A DNA stretch of 54,399 nt from Candidatus Altimarinota bacterium (GTDB lineage: Bacteria; Patescibacteriota; Gracilibacteria; BD1-5; UBA6164): contig JABWCI010000009.1 in assembly GCA_013368515.1 (NCBI GenBank), forward strand, positions 1 to 54,399, written 5' to 3'. A model generated the notes under the pieces. The model saw only the letters and a program-made list of their open reading frames with translations, did not search any database and had not been told where the DNA came from. Within the stretch, counting starts at the first letter, position 1. Each line of letters starts with the position of its first letter. The translations under genes were made by a program, and so were the position numbers. Positions 40,332 to 51,423 of this stretch are shown one piece after another.

Positions 40332-41021
40332 TTACTTAAAATTTCATGTAATTTTTGATGTAGTTTCAAATAATAGTGATTCATAAAAAGAATTATTAAT
40401 CATAGATAGACAAGAAAAAAGAGATTTTATATTTGCTTCTAATAATAAATAATAAGCTGTTTTTTCTTGTATTCATCTACTTTTTAAATAAAAAAGATTT
40501 TTTTCACTTATTTTTTCTATACGACAAGCATGACTAGCTTCAACATCATCACTTCTAACAAGCAAAGTAGGAATTCATTTCATCTTTCATGTGTGTCATA
40601 AAAAAAGATTTTCCTCTACTAAGTGTCAACTAACTTTTTCTATATTTGGAGATATTTCTATAACTCAATCTAAATCAATAAATCACTTTTCTCAAATAAT
40701 ACTAAATATTTTTACATCACTTTTAGAAAAAGAACTTTCAATTTTTGAATATATTCTTGATTTTAGAATAGTTTCATCTTTTGAAAACAATAGATATCTA
40801 ACCTCCAATTTAGAATTTTCTTCTTTCTGAAAAAACTCTATAGTATGATTTTTTTCATCTGTTAAAAAAGAAAAAAATTGTAAAAAAGATTTTTGTTTCA
40901 AAAATATTTTTCTTGAAACATTTCAAGAATCATAAATAGCAACAACAATTCAATCTTCTATTATTACCTCACTATCAAGATAGTTAGATAAATCATAAAA
41001 TCAATTTTCTTTAATTATCAT
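40332..41021 (-). CDS. SufD-like Fe-S assembly protein, short form (229 aa)
   Basis: The C-terminal beta-helix end of the SufB/SufD family is recognisable: V-R-S-D-D-V-E-A-S-H-A-C-R-I-E-K-I, L-F-Y-L-K-S-R-G-I, A-Y-Y-L-L-L-E-A-N-I. The N-terminal region contains a strand-rich core but lacks the long helical N-domain, so the protein is about half the usual 400 or more residues. It partners with SufB in the SufBC2D complex. It sits 9 nt downstream of the A-type carrier gene. Confidence 0.82.
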
Positions 41022-41030
41022 TTTATTATA

Positions 41031-41417
41031 TTATTTTTTAAATTTTTCTCTAAGTAACTTAAGCTTATTTAGATCAATCTGAGGAGCTTTTTTTTCAAAA
41101 CTAAAACTACTACCACAACCACATCTATCAAGTACTTTATCATTACTAAATATATAACGATTTTTTTCTTTTCAAGTATGGTCAGCTACAATAGTTTTTG
41201 TAATTATAGCTCAATCAAACTTTTCCTTGTCTTTTTTTTCTACATAAACAAAAAATGGGCTACTACTTAATTCTAATTTTTCTAAATTATCATCTACTAT
41301 AAAATCTTCTTTAATATCTACTTTTGTACCAGAACATCAAGCATCATAAAAATAAACAAGTATTTTTTCAACTTTTCTTTCTATTAAATCTAGTACTGTT
41401 TTTTTATCTAATTTCAT
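41031..41417 (-). CDS. A-type Fe-S carrier (IscA/HesB-like, 128 aa)
   Basis: The C-terminal C-x-C is present as L-D-R-C-G-C-G-S-S-F-S-F (about residues 104-112), preceded by F-V-Y-V-E-K-K-D and a first Cys in D-A-G-C-S-G-T-K (about residue 30). The three-Cys arrangement and beta-rich centre match the A-type carriers that deliver clusters to targets. The C-terminal extension K-A-P-Q-I-D-L-N-K-L-K is longer than typical. It is the third gene of the SUF operon, 47 nt after sufB. Confidence 0.85.
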
Positions 41418-41464
41418 AAATAAATATGATTTTAATATTATAAATTAAGAAACACTTAAGAAAA

Positions 41465-42868
41465 CTAAAAACCTCATTCAAATTCCATACTTATAAGTAC
41501 ATTCATTTCACTAGCATATTCAAGTGGTAGTTCTTTTACTACTCCAGAAATAAAACCATTTACAATCATAGCTTTTGCCTCATCTTCACTTATTCCTCTA
41601 CTTCTTAAATAAAATAAATAAGAATCATTTATCTTTCAAGCACTTGCCTCATGACCTACTATAGAACTACTATTTCAAACTATTATATTTGGAACAGTAT
41701 CTGAAACAGACAAATTATCTAAAAGTAGAGCATCACAATCTATTTTTGAAACTGATCAAGTTGCAGTTGGTTTTATATCAACAAGTCATCTATATGTACT
41801 TATTCAACCTCACTTACTAAGAGATTTTGAAACTATATTTGAAGTAGTATTTTTTCAGATATGAATAACCTTTGCTCAAACATCTTGATTTTGCCCCTTG
41901 TTTGCAAATGCAAGTCAAAGCATATCAGTCTTAGAATTATCTCAAACTAAAACACTACATGGATAAAGCATAGTTACTCAACTTCACATATTTCAACCTA
42001 CCCACTCCATATAAGCATTTTCTCAAACTATTGCTCTTTTTGTATTTAAATTGTAAGTATCAACACTCCAATTTTCAACTGAACTATATCTCATGTGAGC
42101 ATTTTTATCTACAAATATTTCTACTCATCCTGCATGAAGAGAATTTTCATCATATTTTGGTGCACTACATCATTCTATATAATGAGCTTCTGCTCCTTCT
42201 TCAATTATAATAATTGTATGCTCAAACTGACCTCAACTTTTTTTATTCATTCTGAAATAAGATTGAAGTGGTTCTTTTAATTTAACTCAAGCAGGAACAT
42301 ACATAAAAGTTCCTCAACTCCAAACTGCATAATGCAATGATGCAAATTTATGGTCAGTTATAGGGATAGCTTTTGAAAAATATTTTTTCACTAAATCTGG
42401 ATATTTGTTTACAGCAATAGATGTATCATCAAAAATCACTCAGGCATCTACTAATTCAGCTTTTAAAGAATGATAAACTACTTCAGAGTCATACTGTGCT
42501 CAAACTCAAGCAAGTGATTTTTTCTCAGCTTCTGGTATACCTAATCTATCAAATGTATTTTTGATATTTTCAGGAACTTCATCCCAAGTTTTTTTAGCTC
42601 AAGCTCACTCAGGTTTAGCATAATAATAAATATCATCTAAATTAAGATTAGATAAATCTGGTCCCCATTTTGGCATATCTTTTTCTAAAAATATCTTCAA
42701 TGCTTTAAGTCTAAGTTCAAGCATCCAATCTGGTTCATTATTAGATAATGAAATTTGTCTAACAACATCTTCATTTATTCATCTAATAATTTGATTAGAG
42801 TATTTAATTTCGTCTTGAAAATGCCAAGAATCTGATATACTCATATTTTTTAAATCTGTGTTTGACAT
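41465..42868 (-). CDS. sufB: Fe-S cluster assembly protein SufB
   Basis: 467 residues, the usual length. Early lines [10 protein letters not shown] and [12 protein letters not shown], a middle with Y-V-P-A-G-V-K-L and E-G-C-S-A-P-K-Y, V-E-N-W-S-V and a C-terminal G-H-E-A-S-A-G-K-I and [10 protein letters not shown], all hallmark SufB. It is the core scaffold of SufBC2D, where clusters are built. It starts 15 nt after sufC. Many of its conserved glycines are TGA. Confidence 0.96.
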
Positions 42869-42882
42869 ATTGTATTGTTAAA

Positions 42883-43617
42883 TTATTCAAAACCTTTTTC
42901 CATTATTTCACATACAAGCTCTTTTCATCATTCTCTTTCAACTTTTCAATCTTTCATAACATAAACTTTATCTACATCTATATATTCAAGAATCTTAAAA
43001 TAATGAGTAATTATTATCAAAGAATTATTTTCACTACTTAGATCTTTTAACATACTAGCAACTGCTCTAAATGCATCTAAATCAAGTCAACTATCTATTT
43101 CATCAAGTATTATATATTTTGGTCATATAAGTTTCATTTGAAGTATTTCTATCTTTCTCTTTTCTCCTCATGAAAATCATACATTTAGATCTCTATCTAA
43201 AAAAGTTTCACTTATATTTAATTCTTCTAGATATTTTTTAATATGTCTTTTAAAAATAAATGGTGAAATATCTGCTTGATCTTTATTTATATTTTTTAAA
43301 CTAATATTGTAAATAATTCTTAGATATTCTCATAATTTTATTCAAGGTATTTCTGGTACATTTTGAAATGACAAAAAAATTCAAGATTTACTTCTCTCCT
43401 CTATAGACATAGAAAGTAAATTATTTCAATCAATTTCTACACTTCATCAAATCAAGCTATATTCTGGATTTCACATTAAAAAAGATGACAAAGTTGATTT
43501 TCAACTTCAATTTCTTCAAAGTAGACAATAATTTTTTCAAATTTCAAAAGATATATTTATTCATTTTAATATTTCTTTATCTCAAATTCAAACTTTTAAG
43601 TTATCAATTTTTAGCAT
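42883..43617 (-). CDS. sufC: Fe-S cluster assembly ATPase SufC
   Basis: A 244-residue ABC-type ATPase. It begins MLKIDNLKVGIGDKEILKGI. Walker A is G-R-N-G-S-G-K-S-T, with all three glycines encoded by TGA, a very clear sign of recoding. Next come the Q-loop F-Q-N-V-P-E-I-P-G, the ABC signature with a nearby G-x-K-R-K, and the D-loop with I-L-D-E. SufC hydrolyses ATP to drive the SufBC2D complex. It is the first gene of the SUF run. Confidence 0.96.
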
Positions 43618-43776
43618 CTAATAAAATTTAATTATAAAACATTACTATTTTAGTAATATTTTTTAAATTGCAAATCTTTTTTATATACTCTAATTATATA
43701 CTTTGTTTTAATATAGACAATGTAAATAAAATGTTAAAAACTAGCTTTTTATAGCTTATTAGTCAATAACTTATTT

Positions 43777-43791
43777 TAGACATTTTGTCTA
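43777..43791. promoter_or_regulatory. Palindrome between the SUF operon and rsmH
   Basis: TAGACA-TTT-TGTCTA, with further weak pairing of AATAACT and AGTTATT outside it. It lies in the 291-bp divergent gap (43618-43908), about 160 bp from sufC and 118 bp from rsmH. It could be an operator for the IscR-like protein or another regulator; nothing else was identified in this gap apart from AT-rich sequence and a TTGACA near 43813. Confidence 0.4.
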
Positions 43792-43908
43792 GTTATTTAT
43801 TTATACATATTTTGACAACTGAGAAAAAAAGAATAAAACTATACTAAGTTTTGCTTATAAATAGAGATATTTTTTAATAAATTAACATTTTTTTAACATT
43901 TTAAGTCA

Positions 43909-44850
<942 letters not shown>

Positions 44851-44875
44851 ACATTATTTCGTAAGGTATAAAAAA

Positions 44876-45241
44876 GTGAACTCAAAAATAGTAACTAGAG
44901 ATTTTAGTCAAAATTATTTTTCTAAAAGAAAAAAAGAAAAAGAAAAATTTACTTTCTGAATAAATTCGACATATATAGCATTATTGTCTATAATTTCAAT
45001 GTTACTATTGTATTATGTTTGGATGTTAAATGTAAATGCTACAAAATGATATAATATAAGACAATTAGAAATTGAAAAGAAAAATTTACTAATGGAAAAA
45101 GAAAAACTAGATGTAAAAATAGCTGAACTTGAAAGTTTGTCTAACATAATGAACGAAAGCGATTTAAAAAATATGGAAAAAATAGAAAATCCAAATTATC
45201 TAGTTATAAAAAATAATGTACAATATGTATATAATTATTAA
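44876..45241 (+). CDS. FtsL-like cell division protein (121 aa)
   Basis: A basic cytoplasmic N-terminus (S-K-R-K-K-E-K-E-K-F), one transmembrane helix (about residues 35-55, T-Y-I-A-L-L-S-I-I-S-M-L-L-L-Y-Y), then a Lys/Glu-rich coiled coil. This is FtsL/DivIC architecture, and the place after rsmH is where ftsL lies in most bacteria. Start is GTG (44876-44878) with TAAGG 8 nt upstream; it is one of the few non-ATG starts and one of the few native genes with a Shine-Dalgarno-like site. Confidence 0.7.
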
Positions 45242-45269
45242 AAGAGTCTTGCAAAAGACTCTTTTTTTA
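45240..45269 (+). terminator. Terminator of the rsmH-ftsL unit
   Basis: AAAAGAGTCTT GCAA AAGACTCTTTTTTT hairpin starting at the FtsL-like stop. Confidence 0.85.
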
Positions 45270-45306
45270 GTAATCTAATATAAATAAAATTAATAATAAT
45301 TTAAAA

Positions 45307-45915
45307 ATGCCTGAAAGCTTAAAACAACTAATAAATTCTATATGATACCTTCCTGGTATATGAGAAAAAACTGCAACTAAACTGGCTTTTTTCTTATTAA
45401 ATGCAAATAAAAACTATATAGAAAATTTAAGTGGAAATCTGAAAAACATAAAAGAAAAAATAAGTTTTTGTAAAAACTGTAATTCCCTATGTGATAAATG
45501 AAATGATTTATGCAAAATATGTGAATCAAATTCTAGAAACAAAAATTTAATAGCAATAGTAGAAGAATATCTTGATTTACTAACAATAGAAGAAACATGA
45601 GGTTTCAATTGAGTATATCATGTACTTGGTTGAGCGATTTCTCCTATAAATTGAGTTTTTATTTGAGACTTAAAATTTGAAGAATTATTCAAAAGAATAA
45701 TATCATCAGATGATGATGTAGAAATAATCTTAGCAACAAATCCAAATATAGAATGAGAAGCTACAAGTAATTATATAATAGAAGAAATAGAAAAAAGAAA
45801 ACTAAAATATAAAACAAAAATAACTAGACTTTCTAGATGATTATCAAGTTGATATATAGAATATGCTGATAATATTACTCTAGTTAATGCACTAAAAGAA
45901 AGAAAAGAAATCTAA
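45307..45915 (+). CDS. recR: Recombination protein RecR
   Basis: 202 residues, normal length. The N-terminal helix-hairpin-helix is L-P-G-I-G-E-K-T-A-T-K-L. The zinc finger is C-K-N-C, N-S-L-C, C-K-I-C-E-S, four Cys clusters around residues 57-73. The Toprim domain carries I-A-I-V-E-E-Y-L-D and N-P-N-I-E-G-E-A-T. With RecO it loads RecA on gapped DNA. The usual neighbour recO or dnaX is absent; the gene stands between the division unit and a small coiled-coil gene. Confidence 0.95.
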
Positions 45916-45962
45916 AATTTATTTAAAATTCTAATTTCTTAATTATTATTAATAAAAAAAAT

Positions 45963-46151
45963 ATGTCTGAATTTGCACCAGCATGATCTAATCCAAAAAT
46001 GACAAAAGCTCAAGTTAGAAAATACATTCGTGATATGGAGGAAGCAAGAGAAAAAGCAAGAATAAAGCTTGAAAATGCTAAAAAATCTTGAGAATTTGAT
46101 AATGAAGAAAAAGAACTAGAAAATATAGAAAAAGAGTTAGACAATTTATAA
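45963..46151 (+). CDS. Small coiled-coil protein (62 aa)
   Basis: MSEFAPAGSNPKMTKAQVRK, then a continuous Glu/Lys-rich helix with heptad pattern through residues 20-60, interrupted once by K-S-G-E-F. It has two TGA glycines. Not recognised. It is 47 nt after recR and shares its terminator with the convergent YvcK-like gene. Confidence 0.6.
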
Positions 46152-46167
46152 ATTGTCTAACTCTTTT
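46134..46167. terminator. Bidirectional terminator, perfect 13-bp stem
   Basis: GAGTTAGACAATT TATA AATTGTCTAACTC with T residues on both sides. It contains the stop codons of both convergent genes (46149-46151 and 46157-46159). Confidence 0.85.
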
Positions 46168-47137
46168 TGATTATATCTTTTATAACTTTTGCAATCTTAT
46201 CATAAGAATGTCTAACAAAAGTATTTTCATGTAATAAATCAGCTTCTATAAGCTTATATGATTTTCATTTAAAAGCATCATGATTTTTTACTTTTACTGG
46301 TTTTTTCTTTTCTAAACTTTTATATTTTTCTGCCAATTTTTCTGAAATATATCAATTATTTACAACAAAATAATCAATAACATTGTCTCATAAATACAAC
46401 TCAATAGTATCTATAAAATCAATAGCTTCAAAATCAGTAGTTTCTCCTGGTTTTGTCATCAAATTACAAAAGTAAATCACTTTTGCTTTTTTATTTTTGT
46501 TAATAGCTTCTTTTATACCTTTTACAAGTAAATTTGGAATAACTGAAGTATATAAATCTCAAAATGATAATATAATAACATCTGCTTTATCTATAGCTTC
46601 TATTGCTTTAGAGTTTGCATGGACATCTGGTGTTAAATATGCTCTTTTTATAGGTGAACTATTTTCATCAAGTTTTAAATCTATATTTGTCTCTCATTCT
46701 ACTACACTACCATCAACAAGTTCTACATTTAAATGTGATAATTCCAATGTAACTGGAATAACTCTTCATTTAACTTTAAACATTTTAGCAACTTGTTTAA
46801 GTCATTTATCAAAATTTCAAGTTATTTGAGACATGGCAGTAATTATAAGATTTCATAAATTATGTCATCATACACTACAACCTTTTTCATATCTATAATC
46901 AAATAATTGTTTAACAATTTCATGTTCACGAGATAATGCCATTATTGCTCTTCTAACATCACCTGGTGGTAACATATTAAATTCTTCTCTAAGTATACCT
47001 GTAGATCCTCAACTATCACTCATAGAAATGATTGCAGATATATTATAATCATCATTATCTCTTATACTTGATAATAATCAATAACTTCCATTTCATCATC
47101 CTATTGTAACAACATTTATTTTTCCATTTTTACCCAT
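46157..47137 (-). CDS. YvcK/CofD-like nucleotide-sugar-binding protein (326 aa)
   Basis: The Rossmann-like fold begins INVVTIGGGNGSYGLL, then A-I-I-S-M-S-D-S-G-G-S-T-G-I-L-R, L-P-P-G-D-V-R-R-A-I and S-V-G-G-H-N-L-G-N-L, the conserved lines of the YvcK (gluconeogenesis factor) family. In Firmicutes YvcK binds UDP-GlcNAc and affects cell shape and carbon metabolism. Its size fits. It lacks the Lys-rich extensions of CofD, so cofactor F420 synthesis is unlikely. Single-gene unit. Confidence 0.88.
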
Positions 47138-47176
47138 AAATTTAAGATATTTTTAAACTCTAGATATTATACAAAA

Positions 47177-47208
47177 AAAACAAAGAAAATCTAGTTTTTC
47201 TTTGTTTT
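47177..47208. terminator. Hairpin between the restriction gene and the YvcK-like gene
   Basis: AAAACAAAGAAAA TCTAG TTTTCTTTGTTTT. It lies in the 143-bp gap, with A and T runs on both sides. On the minus strand it would end the transcript of the restriction-modification unit. Confidence 0.65.
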
Positions 47209-47280
47209 CTATTTTTAAATAGTAATACTTTATAATAAAATTATTAAGACAAATATTTATACTTTAATAAATATATTTAA

Positions 47281-48402
47281 TTAAGAAAATGTTTCTTTAA
47301 ATTCTTCATATTTTCATCTATCAGAAAAATTAATTTCAAAATTTAAATCATCAATCTTATCTATTCTAACAGAGTCTATTCATAATACTTGAAGTCTTTC
47401 ATATGTTAATAATTCTCATTCTTCTAAATTCAAAACATCTCTTAATAACCATCTTCATAATTCTCTGTTTGGATTTGACATTAATGCTTTTCAACCATCT
47501 TGACAAATTTTTACTGAAAGTTGTTGTCAATTGGGTAATTTTAATGAAAATTGATTGTCCCTATCTGGGAAAAAATTAGGAAATTTTTCATGTATTATAC
47601 TTGGTATAGGAATATATATTTCATTTCTATCTCTAGTTCTTCATCTTGCATTCCAATGATTTAATCAACTTCTTTCACCTACTATATTATTCCTTCAATA
47701 AAGTGGTAAATAAATAGTATTATTTGAGTTAAAACTACTTAGTAATTCTAATCATCAATTTTCTCAAAAAATATTATTAAGTTCTAATAATGGATCTTTT
47801 ATAATTTCAATATCAAAAGAGTGTAATATAGAATCTGTATTAAATCTTTTAGTTAAAGTACTTTTAGAAACTAAAAAAGAATATTCGTTTATTCAATCAC
47901 TAAAAATAATAGATGATTTATTGTTTTTAGTAATAACAATACTTTCTATATTTATTTTTTCTAATCTTTCTTCAAAAATAATAAACTTATTAATATCCCT
48001 TAATACACAATGATATATTGATTCATATAATCAATGTAATCTTTGTGTAAAATCTATTCTTTCATTTCTTAATTCTGAAATTTTCTTTATCTTATTTAAT
48101 CATTCTAAAGATTCATATAGATTTTTATCAGCATTAAATTCTGCTACTTTTTGAAATGTTTTTTTATTTCATATCAAAAATGTTTTTAATCAAACTCATA
48201 ATCCATCTTTTCTTGCATCTACAGATACATCACTTCTTGATAAATCGTCTGCTGAAAAAGATCTACAAAATATTTTTTCAGCAATACGATAATATAAATA
48301 TGGTATTTCTGAATCTGAAAAAAGATTAGATAATGATCAAACTACTTTTAAGAATTTTTGATATTCATCTTTTTGTTCTTGTGATTGGTTTTCAAAAAAC
48401 AT
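47281..48402 (-). CDS. Type II restriction endonuclease, NgoFVII-like C-terminus (373 aa)
   Basis: The C-terminal 140 residues match the B3-like DNA-binding domain of the NgoFVII/BfiI group: I-Y-I-P-I-P-S-I-I-H, F-P-N-F-F-P-D-R, L-K-L-P-N-G-Q-Q, K-A-L-M-S-N-P-N-R-E-L-G and L-T-Y-E-R-L-Q-V-L-G-I-D-S-V-R-I. The N-terminal part lacks the phospholipase D active site; it has D-V-S-V-D-A-R-K-D-G-L-G-V-G-L-K, a possible D-x-K nuclease centre. It cuts unmodified DNA; the target is not predictable. It starts 4 nt after the methyltransferase stop. TGA codons show the pair is native in code. Confidence 0.82.
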
Positions 48403-48406
48403 ATAT

Positions 48407-49363
48407 TTAATTAAATGTTAAAAGTAGTTTTTCTGCAACTCTCTTTATTACAGGAACTGAAACACTGTTTCATGCTTGTTTATATAAATGAGAATCCGCT
48501 AAATTTGGTAATATAAAATTTTTAGGAAATCATTGAATTAAAAATGCTTCTCTTGGTGTAATTTTTCTAATTCATTTTTTATCAAGAATTATTGGTACAT
48601 TATGTCATCATGTTCACATATTAGCTGTAAGTGTGGGAAAAACTCATGATTTATTCTCTCTTACATATTGCCTTCTCCATTGATAAGCCCTATCAAATCT
48701 ATTTACATCGTCCTTTATTCTATCATATAAACTTTTTCAATTATAATAATATTTATCATCTACATTTTCTTCTAAAATTTCTCTGAAATTAGTTTTTAAA
48801 TCAATTTTCTCTGGAAAAGAAAATCTATCAAATTTTTCTTTATCCCTAAATCATACAATATATATTCTTTCTCTATTTTGAGGTACATTTCAATATTCCA
48901 TACTATTCATAACTTTAAAATGTATAAAATATCATTCCTCTTTTAACATTTTTAACATAAGTCTAAGTGTTTCTCATTCAGCGTGAGAAGCTAAATTTTT
49001 TACATTCTCCAAAAAAATTATTGGTGTTTTTTTCTCTTTTAATATTCTAATTATATCAAAAAATAATGTCCCCCTATTATCCTCAAATCACTTTTGATAA
49101 CCTGCTATTGAAAAAGCTTGACAAGGAAATCATGCACATAAAATATCATGATTAGGGATACTTTTTTCATCTTGTATAGTTATATCTGTATTAAAATTAT
49201 TATTTTTAAATAAATCCGGATTATGATTTTTATAATTTAACTCATATGTCTTTCTAGCATTAATATCTATTTCTGATGAAAAAACACACTTTCATCATAA
49301 TTGAGAAAGAGCATTATGAAATCATCATACTCAAGCAAATAAATCAATAAATTTAAAAGACAT
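48407..49363 (-). CDS. DNA (cytosine-5) methyltransferase, type II
   Basis: 318 residues. Motif I F-I-D-L-F-A-G-V-G-G-F, motif IV C-A-G-F-P-C-Q-A-F-S with the catalytic Cys, motif VI F-L-E-N-V, motif [15 protein letters not shown] and motif X A-G-N-S-V-S-V-P-V all appear in the usual order. The target-recognition region lies between VIII and IX (about residues 190-260). It protects the host DNA against the restriction enzyme encoded 4 nt downstream. All conserved glycines use TGA or GG-type codons, so it has been resident in this code. Confidence 0.95.
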
Positions 49364-49463
49364 AAATATTAAAATTAAAAATTAAAAATTTTTTAAATTA
49401 TCATAATTACATATTAATAAATTAATTGTAAAAATCAATATTAAGTATATATATTGTATATAC

Positions 49464-51281
49464 TTATTTTATCAAAACTGCTTTAATTCTTCTAACTCAT
49501 CTACTACTTGCTTCTTCTTTTTGTATTTTAAATTTTCACATAGTTTTAGAGTTTTCTACATGAGGACCTCAACATAATTCCTTTGAATAAACTGTTCAAT
49601 CTGCTCAAACCATAGAATAAACTTTTACTATATCTGGATATTTTTCCCAAAAACTTCATTCTACTCCAGAGGCTCTAGCTTCCTCTTTATCCATATTTGT
49701 AATAGTAGTTTCAAAACCTGCATTAATAGCATCATTTACATATGCTTCAACCTTATCTAAAATATCCTTCTCTACTTTTTCATCATTAGAAAAATCAAAT
49801 CTAAGTCTTTCAGGAGTTATATTACTTCATTTTTGATGAACTCCATCTCAAAGATATTTTCTAAGTCAAGCTAATAGTAAATGTGTTGCTGAGTGTAGTG
49901 CTGTAGTTTCATCACTACTATCAGCTAATCATCATTTAAATTTTCAAGCACTTGCTGTTCTTGATTTTTCTTGATGTTCACTAAATGCTTTTTTAAATCA
50001 TTCACTATCAACTTTTAAATTATTTTCAATTGCTAACTCTATAGTCATTTCAATTGGAAAACCATATGTATCATAAAGTTTAAATGCTTTTTCTCAAGAA
50101 ATAGTATCAACAAGTTGCCCAGTTCTTTCAAAAGCAATTTTAAAACCAGAAACTAGTTTATCAAATTCTTTTAATCATTTTTCTAGAGTTTCTCAAAATT
50201 GTTTTTCTTCTCTAAGTATTTCAGTAATTATTTCTTCTCTTTTTGTTATCATATGAGGATATGCAACTCACAATTTATCTATAACAGTATTTGCAACACG
50301 ACTTAAGAATTCACCTTTAAATCATAGTTTATAAGCTTGTCTTATAGCAATTCTTATAAGTCTTCTAAGTACATAACCTTGATCAACATTTGCTGGAATT
50401 ACTCAGTCACTTATCATAACTGTAGCAGTTCTAGAATGATCAGCTATTATTCTAATAGATCTCATAGTTTCATCATTGTAAGCAACTCAAATTTCTTTTG
50501 AAATAGAAGATATGATTTCACTAAAAATATCTGTATTATATACTGTTTTTTCTCCATTTAATGTAGCCGTGATTCTTTCAAGTCACATACCTGTATCTAC
50601 ATTTTGAGCAGGAAGTTTAACTAAACTACCATCTGGTAATTTATTAAATTCCATAAATACATTATTCCAAATTTCCATCCAATTTTTTTCGTCATTTCAA
50701 ACATTACTTCATTCTGGTGGAAATTCACTTTGTCATACCCAGTAAAATATTTCTGTATCTGGTCCACAAGGTCAAGTATCACCTGCTGCCCACCAATTAT
50801 CTTTTTTTGGAAGATAAGAAATTCTATTTTTTGGCATACCAACACTTTGCCAAATAGTCGCTGACTCTTCATCTCTTGGAGCATCATTATCTCATTCAAA
50901 AACTGTAACTGCTATCTTTCTAGGATCAAGAGCTAGCCAATCTGAACTAGTTAGAAATTCCCAAGAATAAACTATACTTTCTTTTTTAAAATAATCTCAA
51001 AGTGACCAATTTCAAAGCATCTCAAAAAATGTAAGATGACTATTATCACCTACTTCTTCTATATCTCAAGTTCTGATACATTTTTGACTATCAGCTAATC
51101 TTTTACCTAATGGATGAGATTCTCAAAGTAAATATGGCACAAGAGGTTGCATACCAGCAGTATTAAATAAAACCGTTGGATCATTTTCTGGTACAACAGG
51201 AGCACTTGGAATTATAGCATGTCATTTACTATGGAAAAAATCTAAGTATTTTTGTCTTATATCTCCGCTTAAATATTGCAT
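49464..51281 (-). CDS. alaS: Alanyl-tRNA synthetase, short form
   Basis: 605 residues against about 870 for typical AlaRS. The catalytic core begins [19 protein letters not shown], with V-L-F-N-T-A-G-M-Q and C-I-R-T-G-D-I-E-E-V-G. The editing domain carries H-S-A-T-H (metal His pair) and E-L-C-G-G-P-H (C-x3-H). The C-Ala dimerisation/tRNA-binding domain is absent: the frame ends right after the editing domain at TAA 49464-49466. An AT hairpin (49443-49466) covers the stop. It charges tRNA-Ala and edits mischarged Ser and Gly. Confidence 0.95.
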
Positions 51282-51423
51282 AAATTAATAATTAATTCTA
51301 AAATTTGTATTATTTTAAATAAAAAGCTATTTTTATCAAATAAAAAGCTCATATTTTTTGAATTAAAAAGGAAAATATAGTAAAATAAAATTAATAAAAA
51401 TAATAATTTATATAAAAAAAAAT

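Noticed and set aside
41150-41163. ATATAACGA inside the A-type carrier gene, resembling the ECF -10 element
   Set aside because: No GTGACAA partner at the required 15-16 nt distance, and it lies within coding sequence.
43618-43908. A possible small RNA gene in the divergent SUF/rsmH gap
   Set aside because: Only AT-rich sequence, one palindrome and promoter-like hexamers are visible; there is no terminator in the gap to define a transcript.
49443-49466. AT-rich hairpin at the alaS stop as a strong terminator
   Set aside because: The stem is only A and T and no T run follows on the minus strand, so it is noted in the alaS entry but not called as a terminator.
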